NCBI GenBank assembly: GCA_022821145.1
Contig: JAJEEE010000025.1
Span: 190,716-254,715 of the forward strand
Direction of reading: 5' to 3'
DNA length: 64,000 bases
DNA from: Acidobacteriota bacterium
Lineage (GTDB): Bacteria; Acidobacteriota; Terriglobia; 20CM-2-55-15
Positions 26,395 to 34,524 of the stretch are shown one piece after another; position 1 is the first letter of the stretch; each line of letters starts with the position of its first letter. A program made the position numbers and the translations under genes. The notes under the pieces are model-generated. The model did not search any database. It was not told the DNA's origin and saw only the letters and a program-made list of their open reading frames with translations.

Positions 26395-27141
26395 ATGCAC
26401 GTCAAGCGCCGCACCCTCGGCGCGGCCGGGCTTCTGGCGGCCCTGGCCGCCTCCGGCGTCCTGTACGGGCAGTTCGGCTTCGGACGGCGCGTCTTCATCC
26501 AGCAGAACGATCCGCCGCCGACGGAGCTGATCGTGGCGCGCTGGCGGTTCAACACCAACGGCCGCATCGGACACACCGGCTGGACCCACAACTATCCCTA
26601 TTCGGAACAGCACCTCAACCAACTCCTGTCGGAAACGACGCGCGTCGACGTCGACCGGATGTCCTACCGGATCGTCGAGCTGGGCAGCGACGAGGTGTTC
26701 GACTACCCTTTCGCCTACGTTTCGGAGCCGGGCGAGATGGACATGACCGACGTCGAGCTCGCGAACTTCCGGGAGTACGTCGACCGCGGCGGGTTCGTCG
26801 TGGTGGACGACTTCGACGGGGATCACATCTACAACCTGAGCGATCAGATTCGGAAAGCGTTTCCCGATCGCGAGCTCGTTCCGATCGGCGTCAGCCACCC
26901 GGCCTTCCATTCCTTCTACGACACCGAGTCGCTGGAGATCTTCGCGCCCTACGTCACGGGCGGCCGTCCCGGGTACTACGGCCTGCTGAACAAGGACGGG
27001 GGCCTCGCGCTCATCGCCCTCTGGAACAACGACCTGGCCAATTTCTGGGACTGGATCGACGATGGACGGTATCCGCTGGAGCCTTCGACCGAAGCCTTCC
27101 GCATGGGCATCAACTTCGTCGTCTACGCAATGACACACTGA
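26395..27141 (+). CDS. DUF4159 secreted protein
   Basis: 248 aa with a signal-like N-terminus (RRTLGAAGLLAALAASGVLYGQ). The body has the DUF4159 pattern: ARWRFNTNGRIGHTGWTHNYP, then FVVVDDFDGDH and a C-terminal LIALWNNDLANFWDW. DUF4159 has a class I glutamine-amidotransferase/gasdermin-like flavodoxin-type fold in larger proteins, but no enzymatic role is known. It is joined to the next VWFA gene by a TGATG overlap, so the two likely act together in the periplasm. The ATG at 26395 is preferred over the GTG just before it. Confidence 0.8.
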   Translation: MHVKRRTLGAAGLLAALAASGVLYGQFGFGRRVFIQQNDPPPTELIVARWRFNTNGRIGHTGWTHNYPYSEQHLNQLLSETTRVDVDRMSYRIVELGSDEVFDYPFAYVSEPGEMDMTDVELANFREYVDRGGFVVVDDFDGDHIYNLSDQIRKAFPDRELVPIGVSHPAFHSFYDTESLEIFAPYVTGGRPGYYGLLNKDGGLALIALWNNDLANFWDWIDDGRYPLEPSTEAFRMGINFVVYAMTH

Positions 27142-28124
27142 TGCGACGTCGGACCATGACACGCATCGCGTTCGCGCCGGTCGTCGTCGCGGCCGCCGTG
27201 AGCGCGGGCGCACAGGACACGTTGCGCGTCGACGTCGAGCTCGTCACGGTGGTAGCCACTGTCACCGACGCCGAAGGCCGGTACGTTCCCGGCCTGTCCG
27301 CGGACGATTTCGTCATCGAAGACAACGGCGTTCCCCAGCAGATCGTCCACTTCACGCAGGACCAGGACATCCCCGTCAGCCTGGGCATCCTCATCGACAC
27401 CAGCGCCAGCATGGCGCGCCGCATGCGCACGGCCCTGGGCGCCATCGATCGGTTTCTGGGCACGCTGCACTTCGACGACGACGTGTTCCTGGCCGCGTTC
27501 TCCAACCGGGTCCGCCTGCTGGAAGACCTGACGAGCGACCGGGCGAAGCTGTCCGACGCCTTGCGGGACGTACGGGAAGGGGGCGGCACGGCGCTCTACG
27601 ACGGCATGGCGATGGGCCTTGGAAAAGTCCATGAAGGCCGGCACGACAAACACGCCCTGCTGGTCCTGACCGACGGCGCCGACGTCGGCAGCGACATCGA
27701 GTTGGACGACGTGCTGTCAGACTTGGCCCGCGCGGAAGTGCTCGTCTACGCCCTCGGCATCGACCCCGTCCAAAGCGATTCCAGCTCGCATGTCCGATTC
27801 AACTGGCCGGTGACGCTGATCCCCGGCGCCGCGGGCCTTCCCGGCATGCGATTCTTCGACCGGCCGGTCGACATGGACGTGCTCCGGCGCTTTGCCGCCG
27901 CCAGCGGCGGGCAGGCGTTTCGGGTGTCGGGGGTCTGGACGGACGGGACCGCCGATGACGTGGATCGGATTCTCGACCAGGTCGCGGCGGAGCTGCGCAG
28001 CCAATACACGCTGGCGTACTATCCCTCCCCGGAGACCGGCGACGGTCCCATCCATCGGATCCGCGTCCGCGTGGACGGAGCCGACCACACGGTCCGAGCC
28101 CGCGACGAATACCGTTCCCGCTGA
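27141..28124 (+). CDS. VWFA-related (acidobacterial type) secreted protein
   Basis: 327 aa with a signal sequence ending near AGAQD. A short immunoglobulin-like start (VDVELVTVVATVTDAEGRYVPGL) leads into a von Willebrand A domain with MIDAS Asp86-Thr-Ser88-Ala-Ser90, GGGTALYDGM and LLVLTDGAD. The end, LRSQYTLAYYPS and a last strand, is the family signature. Such proteins bind divalent metal and probably partners in the periplasm; function is unknown. A paralogue lies at 60945-62021. Confidence 0.88.
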   Translation: MRRRTMTRIAFAPVVVAAAVSAGAQDTLRVDVELVTVVATVTDAEGRYVPGLSADDFVIEDNGVPQQIVHFTQDQDIPVSLGILIDTSASMARRMRTALGAIDRFLGTLHFDDDVFLAAFSNRVRLLEDLTSDRAKLSDALRDVREGGGTALYDGMAMGLGKVHEGRHDKHALLVLTDGADVGSDIELDDVLSDLARAEVLVYALGIDPVQSDSSSHVRFNWPVTLIPGAAGLPGMRFFDRPVDMDVLRRFAAASGGQAFRVSGVWTDGTADDVDRILDQVAAELRSQYTLAYYPSPETGDGPIHRIRVRVDGADHTVRARDEYRSR

Positions 28125-28191
28125 CGGCCGCGGGGGACCGAACGGAGGGCGGCGCCCCCCGTCCGGCATCCGAACCCGCGATCGGAAGAAC

Positions 28192-28229
28192 GACCGCGAA
28201 CGGTCGAAGGCGTTCGGCCGTTCGCGGTC
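28192..28229. terminator. Bidirectional hairpin between convergent genes
   Basis: A perfect 12-base inverted repeat, GACCGCGAACGG at 28192-28203 and CCGTTCGCGGTC at 28218-28229, with a 14-base loop. It sits between the convergent VWFA and TonB receptor genes. There is only a weak T-run on either side, so its role as an intrinsic terminator is probable from position, not from a full motif. Confidence 0.55.
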
Positions 28230-28234
28230 AGTTC

Positions 28235-30604
28235 TCAAAAGAATTCGACAGCGTAGGAGAAACGCACGCCCCGCCCGATCTCCGGCGCCAGGTCCTTGAT
28301 CAGGTTCAGGTGGTTCCGGTACAGACGGTTGCCGATGTTGAAGAAGTCCAGGGCGAAGTGGTGCGAGAAGTGCTGCTGGGGCAGCGTGTAGGACGCGTTC
28401 AGTCCGAAGACGGCGTAGCCGGCCGTTGCCGTCTCGGTCGAAAAGACGTCGTCCCGCGCATCGGCAACGACCACTTCGGGCCCGAAGCTGAGTCCCGCGT
28501 AACGGAAGTCCAGACCGAGGGTGCCGCGCAGCGGAGGGATTCGCGGCAGCGGTCCGCCCGTGGACGCCAACTGCGTGTCCACCATGTCGACGGCGCCGCT
28601 GAACCACAGATTGGGGTGCGCCGCCACTTCCAGCTTGAACTCGCTGCCGACGAAACGCGCGTCGTCCTGGGCGAAGTTCGCCTCGGCCAGTCCGTCTTCG
28701 ATTACGCCGGTCGGCGCCAGGTACACGAACCCGTCGATGTCGTAGTAGAAGAAGTTCGCCTCGGCCCGAACGCGTTCGTGCTGGTGGCGCAGCGAGAAAT
28801 CGAAGCCGTTGGAGCGCTCGCGGCGGAGATTCGGGTCTCCGATCTCGAAGGTGAGCGTGCCGACGTGCGGTCCGAAGTTGTAAAGCTCCTCGAGAGCGGG
28901 CGCGCGGTACGAGTTCGTGTAGTTCGCGACGAACGCGCCGCCGTCCCAGAGGTCGAAACGCGCTCCGACGCCACCGGAGAACCCGGAAAAACGCCGTTCG
29001 CGGAATCCGGCCGCCGCCCGAGGCGTGTAGCCGGTGGTTTCCACGCGGCCCCCGATCTGGAACCGGGCGCGCTCCGCGTCGATCTCCTGTACAGTGAACA
29101 CCGCGAACACGTCCTGATCGACCGGCGGTGACAGCGCCTCCTCCCCGGCCGCCATGTAGTCGCGAGTCCTCCCCTCGAAACCGAAGCTACCCGCCAGGAC
29201 GCCGCGGCGGGCCTGCGTGAACACTCCGCGGTAACCGAACTGCTGGTTCTCGAAGGTCGTGCCGATGGCCTGCTCGTTCCCCTCGAAGATCTCGATCTCG
29301 TCGTGGTTCCAGTCCGAGTAGTTGAGGGTGAGATCGAACTCCTCGATCGTCGAACCGAGGTCGCGCAAGCCAAAGGTGAAACGGACGTTGTGACGCCGCA
29401 TCGCGATTTCGACGTCCTCCAGCTCCTCCTCTTCCTCGTGGCCCTCTTCGTCCTCGTGATCCTCTTCTTCCCCTTCCTCGCCTTCGTCGTGATCCTCCTC
29501 TTCCTCTTCTTCCCCTTCGTCGTGATCCTCGCCCTCGTCGTCGTCCTCACCCTCCTCGTCGTGGTCCTCACCCTCCTCCTCGTGGTGCCCGTGAAACTCC
29601 GTGGCGAATGGAATGCCGCTTCGTCCCTCGTTCGCCTTGTAGTCGACGCTGGCATAGGCGCTCGAACCGAACCACCCGAAACCGATGGACCCGTTGCTGA
29701 TGCGGCTCTTCGAGTTGATCACCGGCCCGTCGGGCGTGATGTAGTCTCGCGTCCGCTGCCCGCCCGCGCCGACCCAGACCATCCAGGAGCCCGCCCCGTA
29801 CTCGGCGTTGATGCTGCCTCCAGCCTGCGCGTTCGCCGAACCGAAGGCGGACGACACCTGGCCGCGCCATCCCTGGTGCGGCTGGTCGTGAACCTGCTGG
29901 TGATTGCTGACCGCGTTCACGACTCCGCCGATCGCGTTGCTCCCGTAAAGCAGCGTCGCCGGACCCTTGACCACCTCGATGCGTTCGACGCTGGCGGCAT
30001 CGATCGGCTCGCCGTGATCCGCCGACTGCGAGCCGAGCGATCCGACACTGATGCCGTCCTGCATGATGAGCACGCGATCGCCGTCGAACCCGCGAACCAC
30101 CGGTCGCGCGCTCCCCACGCCGAAGGCGCGTTTCGCGATGCCGAGCTGCCCGTCGAGAACTTCGCCGAGCGACGGCGCCATCGACTCGGAAAGGTCGAAC
30201 GAGTCCAGACTCGTGACGGCGGGAACCGCCTGGAAAGTGGTCTCCTGACGGCCGCGCGCCGTGACCGTGATCTCCTGCCTCAGGGGCGTGATCCGAAGCT
30301 CGACGTCCACGGTTTGCGACTCACCCGCTCGGACCTCCACTCCAAGAACTTCCGTGGACAGCATCGACTGGTACGCCAGGACGTCGTAGGTTCCCGTGGG
30401 CAGTTGATCGATCCGGTACGTCCCGTCGTCCTCGGTCTCGACGAGCCGTCCGAGTTCGGCGATCAAAACGCTCGTGCGATGGGCGGGATCGCCCGTGGGC
30501 AGTGTGACCGTGCCTTCGATCACGCCCGTGTCCTGGGCGGCGGCGCCCAAGGCAAAAGCCATACAAAAAAGAAGACTTGCAGATAGTAGAGCCGTACGTT
30601 TCAT
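28235..30604 (-). CDS. TonB-dependent receptor with long acidic/His insertion, zinc-type
   Basis: 789 aa outer-membrane receptor. Signal peptide 1-24 (ending GAAAQ), carboxypeptidase-regulatory-like domain 27-105, plug about 120-240 (VRGFDGDRVLIMQDG, VERIEVVKGPATLLYGSNAIGG), then a beta-barrel ending in the terminal Phe expected for BAM sorting. Residues about 336-398, in an extracellular loop position, are almost only Glu, Asp, His and Gly. The plug segment SLGSQSADHGEP and a His/acid-rich loop recall ZnuD zinc receptors, so uptake of zinc or another divalent metal is the best guess. ATG at 30604 fits the signal peptide. A His-rich secreted protein is encoded just upstream. Confidence 0.88.
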   Translation of the reverse strand: MKRTALLSASLLFCMAFALGAAAQDTGVIEGTVTLPTGDPAHRTSVLIAELGRLVETEDDGTYRIDQLPTGTYDVLAYQSMLSTEVLGVEVRAGESQTVDVELRITPLRQEITVTARGRQETTFQAVPAVTSLDSFDLSESMAPSLGEVLDGQLGIAKRAFGVGSARPVVRGFDGDRVLIMQDGISVGSLGSQSADHGEPIDAASVERIEVVKGPATLLYGSNAIGGVVNAVSNHQQVHDQPHQGWRGQVSSAFGSANAQAGGSINAEYGAGSWMVWVGAGGQRTRDYITPDGPVINSKSRISNGSIGFGWFGSSAYASVDYKANEGRSGIPFATEFHGHHEEEGEDHDEEGEDDDEGEDHDEGEEEEEEDHDEGEEGEEEDHEDEEGHEEEEELEDVEIAMRRHNVRFTFGLRDLGSTIEEFDLTLNYSDWNHDEIEIFEGNEQAIGTTFENQQFGYRGVFTQARRGVLAGSFGFEGRTRDYMAAGEEALSPPVDQDVFAVFTVQEIDAERARFQIGGRVETTGYTPRAAAGFRERRFSGFSGGVGARFDLWDGGAFVANYTNSYRAPALEELYNFGPHVGTLTFEIGDPNLRRERSNGFDFSLRHQHERVRAEANFFYYDIDGFVYLAPTGVIEDGLAEANFAQDDARFVGSEFKLEVAAHPNLWFSGAVDMVDTQLASTGGPLPRIPPLRGTLGLDFRYAGLSFGPEVVVADARDDVFSTETATAGYAVFGLNASYTLPQQHFSHHFALDFFNIGNRLYRNHLNLIKDLAPEIGRGVRFSYAVEFF

Positions 30605-30676
30605 CGAAACCTCCGATAACAGATGCATGCCCGTCCGGCGCCTTCGTCCGGACTCGAAAGGAAGCGGAACCTGTGA

Positions 30677-31027
30677 TCAGAGGAGCGGGGGGCCGCGCTC
30701 GTGGACGGAGAGGAAGGGCCGAACCAGGATCGAGCGGGACTCGATGTAGACGGACCCGGACGCGTTGACGCGCTGGAATCCGGCGGCCGGCGCCTGGACG
30801 TACGCGATCGCGTTCGCGTGCGCGCAGTAGTGATGGTCGTGTTCGCCGAAACCGGACCCATCGCGGTCGTGAACAACCGGGCCCTCCAAGCTCTCGGCGT
30901 GGACATGCCCGGCGTCGACGTCCTCCTCGATCGGGTGCATCACCTCGAGGGCCGACTGGACGGCGAACGTCAGAACCGCGGGAAGCAGCAACCCCGCAAC
31001 AGCTCGGCTGTGCCGGATGTCCAACAT
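30677..31027 (-). CDS. Small secreted His-rich protein, partner of the TonB receptor
   Basis: 116 aa. One N-terminal hydrophobic segment (AVAGLLLPAVLTFAVQSAL) is followed by a His/Asp/Glu-rich stretch including GHVHAES and EHDHHYCAH, and a C-terminus ending HERGPPLL. Small DUF2946-like proteins of this style, with a terminal R-G/A-P-P motif, are found next to metal receptor genes. It probably binds metal in the periplasm or membrane. It lies 72 bases upstream of the receptor on the same strand. ATG at 31027 is chosen over an upstream TTG. Confidence 0.6.
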   Translation of the reverse strand: MLDIRHSRAVAGLLLPAVLTFAVQSALEVMHPIEEDVDAGHVHAESLEGPVVHDRDGSGFGEHDHHYCAHANAIAYVQAPAAGFQRVNASGSVYIESRSILVRPFLSVHERGPPLL

Positions 31028-31040
31028 GGTCAACGAGACA

Positions 31041-31070
31041 ACGATACCGGAAAGTCGTTCGGAGGATCAA
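31041..31070 (-). promoter_or_regulatory. Candidate promoter for the His-rich protein/TonB receptor pair
   Basis: TTGATC at 31070-31065 and TATCGT at 31046-31041 on the minus strand, 18 bases apart, end 13 bases before the ATG at 31027. I see no clear Fur or Zur box. Confidence 0.4.
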
Positions 31071-31152
31071 GAAACACGGGCCACGGCAACGGTTGCACGA
31101 CAAAGCGTTCGGTCGCGCACGGGGCCAACCGCCGCCTTCCCGCGACCGCATC

Positions 31153-31186
31153 TTGACAATGATCCGAGTGTGTACTAAATAGGACA
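31153..31186 (+). promoter_or_regulatory. Promoter and palindromic operator of the XRE regulator
   Basis: TTGACA at 31153-31158 is followed after 17 bases by TAAATA (31176-31181), close to the ATG at 31188. An 18-base imperfect palindrome, GTGTACTAAATAGGACAC (31169-31186, 14 of 18 positions symmetric), covers the -10 and ends just before the start codon. That is the expected place for autorepression by the encoded HTH protein. Confidence 0.6.
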
Positions 31187-31187
31187 C

Positions 31188-31541
31188 ATGACACATTTTG
31201 GCGCCGTCGTCCGAAACCGGCGCGAACGCATGCACCTGGAGGACAGGCGCTTCTCCCTGCGCCAAGTCGCCCAGCGCGTCGGGATCGAGCCGGCCTATCT
31301 GAGCAAGATCGAACGGGGCGACGTCGCCCCGCCTTCCGAGGCGACGACGATCCGGCTGGCGCGAGAACTCGGTGAAGATCCGGACGTGTTTCTCGCCATG
31401 GCGGGCAAGGTGTCGAGCGATCTTCAGGAAATTGTCCGCAAGCGGCCGCGGTTGTTCGCGGACTTGATCCGGCAACTAAAGGCCGCGCCCGACGACGCGA
31501 TCCTCCGCGTTGTGCGCGAAGTGCGGGACGGTGACTGGTGA
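31188..31541 (+). CDS. XRE-family HTH transcriptional regulator (117 aa)
   Basis: Helix-turn-helix in residues about 8-70: FSLRQVAQRVGIEPAYLSKIERGDVAPPSEATTIRLARELG, a textbook Cro/CI-type motif. The remaining 45 residues (LQEIVRKRPRLFADLIRQLK, then DDAILRVVREVRDG) are helical and could dimerise. It forms an apparent operon with the following gene of unknown function, 28 bases downstream. The overlapping palindrome suggests it represses its own operon. Confidence 0.9.
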   Translation: MTHFGAVVRNRRERMHLEDRRFSLRQVAQRVGIEPAYLSKIERGDVAPPSEATTIRLARELGEDPDVFLAMAGKVSSDLQEIVRKRPRLFADLIRQLKAAPDDAILRVVREVRDGDW

Positions 31542-31569
31542 GGACGAACCGACAAGGAGAAACCGACGT

Positions 31570-32598
31570 ATGATCACACTCGAAGACGACAGGCTGGTTT
31601 TCCGCTTCCCCGAAGTGCACGAGAATGCACGCTGCGTGATCGAGTTCCAGCGCACGTTGCGCATCCCCGACGACGACACGGACTATCCGCTGCCCCCGGG
31701 ATTGGGACCACTTCCGTTGCGGCAACTCGACGACTACGCGCGCCGGTTGCCCGAGAATTGGCAACGCCGGGGCGGCGTGATCGCGCCCATGCACCAGGCG
31801 GAAGCCATGTGGATCGAATTCGAGGCGAATTCCGGTTTTCCCTCGTATCCGTTCGCGGTCAAGATCGCGTCCGGAAAGGTCTGCGCGATCACCGGCGACA
31901 CGTGGGTCAATCACTTGAACGACGATCCTCAGGACTATGTCACGCTGCCCGAACAGCCGTGGCTCGACGGGTATTGCGTCGAGAAAGGCGTCATTCGCCA
32001 GTTCGTCGCAATGCGCTTGGGCAAGGGCTACACGGTCGAGGAACAACTGACTGGCGCAGCACGGCACGGCGGCATTCAGATCGCCGTCTATCCAATGAAG
32101 AGGGAGCGATACCGGGAGTTGGCGGCTCGTGAAACCCGAGTGCGATACGCAAAAATGCCGCCTGGCGTGGTGGCTTGCATGGCGCCTTGCGAAATGGGGT
32201 TGGCGCCGGGCGGACGGATGCGGCAGGAAGTGTATGACGACCCCTACGGCCTGGGTGTCTGGGACCAACGCCGTTCGAGCCGCTGCTTCGTCACGATCGC
32301 CAATTCCACGCAATGGATGGCCATCACCGGCGAACGGCCGCCGACGGTCCCACCAACGGCCAGGCGCTACACCGACGCTGGTCTTCCCTGGTTCGAATGG
32401 TACGGAGGGGACGCCGCGGCTGTTGCCGGAAGCAAGAAACTGAAATCGCTCGCCAGCGTGGCGCGGATGGGCGAATCCGAAGACGAGACGCCGCTGCCGG
32501 AAAACGAGACGATCGAAGTGAACCGCGTTATCGGCCTTCGGAGCAGTGACTCCACGCGCGTCCGGGAATTCTCGACGGACGAGCCCACTCACGCGTGA
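31570..32598 (+). CDS. Conserved-looking protein of unknown function paired with XRE regulator
   Basis: 342 aa, not recognised. No signal peptide or membrane segment. It starts LEDDRLVFRFPEVHENARCVIEFQRTLRIP, has the segment GLGPLPLRQLDDY, a GDTWVNHLND motif, GVIRQFVAMRLGKGYTVEEQL and RQEVYDDPYGLGVWDQ. Two cysteines in VACMAPCEMGL and many aromatic residues suggest a folded enzyme or ligand binder. The strong ribosome site AAGGAGA (31553-31559) fixes the ATG at 31570. The pairing with an autoregulating XRE protein resembles type II toxin-antitoxin or restriction-control layouts, but the size is large for a toxin. Function unknown. Confidence 0.75.
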   Translation: MITLEDDRLVFRFPEVHENARCVIEFQRTLRIPDDDTDYPLPPGLGPLPLRQLDDYARRLPENWQRRGGVIAPMHQAEAMWIEFEANSGFPSYPFAVKIASGKVCAITGDTWVNHLNDDPQDYVTLPEQPWLDGYCVEKGVIRQFVAMRLGKGYTVEEQLTGAARHGGIQIAVYPMKRERYRELAARETRVRYAKMPPGVVACMAPCEMGLAPGGRMRQEVYDDPYGLGVWDQRRSSRCFVTIANSTQWMAITGERPPTVPPTARRYTDAGLPWFEWYGGDAAAVAGSKKLKSLASVARMGESEDETPLPENETIEVNRVIGLRSSDSTRVREFSTDEPTHA

Positions 32599-32599
32599 C

Positions 32600-32619
32600 C
32601 CGGCGCCCCCGGGCGCCGG
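32600..32619 (+). terminator. GC hairpin after the XRE operon
   Basis: Perfect 8-base stem (CCGGCGCC / GGCGCCGG) with a 4-base loop, starting 1 base after the stop codon at 32598. There is no T-run, so it is only a possible terminator or 3' stabiliser. Confidence 0.35.
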
Positions 32620-32763
32620 CCCCGAGCGGAACGAGATCCCGCTGGGCACGGCCAACCGCAGGCCGTTCGGATTCCCGCAAATGCAGGATGAGACCGGGCA
32701 AAGTAGACTTATGAGCACCCGAACCGAAAGTTGATACGTTAAGACCCTGTTCGACGCGAATAC

Positions 32764-34158
32764 ATGAGCATGGAACTGTCGATCGTCTGGCTCGCGTTCG
32801 CCGCCCTGGCCGGCGCCGCGGTTGTGTATTTCGCCCTGGTCACGCCGGCACGGAAGGCGCGCGAGTCGATGGCCGTCGAAAAGGCCGCGGCCGCCGTCAC
32901 CGCCGAACGCGTGCCGGAGCTGGAGCGAACGATCGCGGAGCTGCGGGAACGACTTGAAGCGGCCGACCGTCGGATCGCGGAAGCCGCCTCGATGCTCGAA
33001 ACGGAAAGGAAGAGTCACGCGGCCCGCGTCGAAGAGCTCGAGAAGATGGGCGCCGAAATCGAACGGAAGTTCACCGTCCTCGCGTCCGAGGCGCTCGGCA
33101 AGAACAGCGAGAGCTTTCTGAAGCTGGTTACGGAGCGGTTCGACAAGCACCAGATCGAGGCGGACAAGGACCTGGACGAGCGCCGGAAGGCCATCGAAGC
33201 GCTGGTGAAACCGATCGGCGAAAACCTGGCCAAGTTCGAGCACAAGGTGGGCGAGATCGAGAAGACCCGCGAGGGCGCCTACCGCGCCATTACCGAGCAG
33301 GTGAGGAACCTGGCGGAAGGACAGACCGGTCTGCGGTCGGAAACCAGCCGTCTGGTGCAGGCGCTTCGTCAGCCCAAGACGCGCGGCCGGTGGGGCGAGT
33401 ACCAGTTGCGCAACGTGCTCGAGATGGCGGGCATGACCGAGCACGTGGACTTCCTGGAGGAGCACACTGTCCAGGGCGAAGACGGCCGGCTGCGGCCCGA
33501 CGTCATCGTCCGCCTGCCCGGCGGCAAGTCCGTCATCGTCGACGCGAAGACGCCGCTGGAAGCTTATCTCTCCGCCGTCGACACGACCGACGACGGCGAC
33601 CGCGAACGGCACATGGCCGATCATGCGCGCCACGTCCGCGAGCACGCGCGCTCGCTCGGCTCCAAGGAATACTGGAAGGCGCTGCCCGAGACGCCCGACT
33701 TCGTCGTCATGTTCCTCCCCGGCGAAGCGTTCTACGCCGCGGCCATCGACAGCGACCCGGGCCTTTTCGAACTGGCCTTGCAGCAAAAGGTCCTGATCAG
33801 CACGCCGACGACATTGATCGCTCTGGTGAAGGCCATCGCCTACGGATGGCAACAGGAAACGCTGGCCAAGAACGCGCAGGCGGTCGCGGGGCTCGCCCAG
33901 GACCTGTACGAGAGGATCCGCACGTTTGGCGGACACATCGATCAACTGGGGCGGTCCCTGAGGCAGGCCGTCGACCGCTACAACAGCAGCGTGGGTTCAT
34001 TGGAGGGCCGCGTGCTGCCCGCGGCCCGGAAATTCGAAACCATGGGCGCGGTCCCGGTCAGCTCGTCCATCGACGAGATCAAGCCGGTCGACCTCGAGAC
34101 GCGAACGATCCAGGCGGCCGAGTTGACGACTCCGCCGGATTCCGAGAGCAAGGACTGA
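32764..34158 (+). CDS. rmuC: RmuC family DNA recombination protein
   Basis: 464 aa. N-terminal membrane anchor (IVWLAFAALAGAAVVYFALV), a long coiled coil (about 35-210), then the RmuC nuclease-like core: GRWGEYQLRNVLEMAGM, RPDVIVRLPGGKSVIVDAKTPLEAYL and FVVMFLPGEAFYAAA. The PD-(D/E)xK-like elements D and DAK are present. RmuC limits inversions and recombination between repeats in E. coli. It stands alone with no obvious operon partner. Confidence 0.93.
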   Translation: MSMELSIVWLAFAALAGAAVVYFALVTPARKARESMAVEKAAAAVTAERVPELERTIAELRERLEAADRRIAEAASMLETERKSHAARVEELEKMGAEIERKFTVLASEALGKNSESFLKLVTERFDKHQIEADKDLDERRKAIEALVKPIGENLAKFEHKVGEIEKTREGAYRAITEQVRNLAEGQTGLRSETSRLVQALRQPKTRGRWGEYQLRNVLEMAGMTEHVDFLEEHTVQGEDGRLRPDVIVRLPGGKSVIVDAKTPLEAYLSAVDTTDDGDRERHMADHARHVREHARSLGSKEYWKALPETPDFVVMFLPGEAFYAAAIDSDPGLFELALQQKVLISTPTTLIALVKAIAYGWQQETLAKNAQAVAGLAQDLYERIRTFGGHIDQLGRSLRQAVDRYNSSVGSLEGRVLPAARKFETMGAVPVSSSIDEIKPVDLETRTIQAAELTTPPDSESKD

Positions 34159-34235
34159 GGGCGTGGGCTCGCTCACGACAGTCCAGTCCGTTTGAGAACA
34201 CGTCGGGCGCTGTCGACCTGTATTAACATCGAAGG

Positions 34236-34520
34236 ATGAGCGCGTCGCGGCTCCCCTATGTCTGGGACTACGATATCGACGAGGCTCGTTTTCGCGAGCT
34301 GCTCAGCGGCGAGTTGCGCATCGACGGACTCGATCGCTGCTGGGCGGCCGTTCGTTTGATCGAACATGCACCCTACCGGGAGGTCGTCCGTCTTCTCGGC
34401 TATCGTGGGATCGTGGAAGGCTGGCCCGAATGGCGCCGGCACGTCCGGTCCAAGAGTTGCAGGCGCGGCTTCGACTTCCTCACGCGGTGGCTCCAGGAGA
34501 AGCATCCCGAGCTGCTGTAG
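34236..34520 (+). CDS. Small protein preceding an AbiEii-like nucleotidyltransferase (antitoxin candidate)
   Basis: 94 aa. It starts RLPYVWDYDIDEARFRELLSGE and ends FDFLTRWLQEKHPELL. The opening W-D-x-D-x-(D) pattern resembles the DUF6922 group found upstream of AbiEii-type nucleotidyltransferases. It is four bases from the next gene, so both should be made from one transcript; a toxin-antitoxin or abortive-infection pair is the likely reading. DNA binding is not evident. Confidence 0.65.
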   Translation: MSASRLPYVWDYDIDEARFRELLSGELRIDGLDRCWAAVRLIEHAPYREVVRLLGYRGIVEGWPEWRRHVRSKSCRRGFDFLTRWLQEKHPELL

Positions 34521-34524
34521 CGTC

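Noticed and set aside
29400..29600. Apparent transmembrane-rich protein on the plus strand (Leu/Val/Phe runs)
   Set aside because: It is the complement of Glu/Asp codons of the acidic TonB loop, which read as Leu/Val/Phe on the other strand.
31030..33945. Long minus-strand open frame opposite the XRE operon and rmuC
   Set aside because: Antisense of clear genes with strong start sites and domains; the translation has no recognisable motif.
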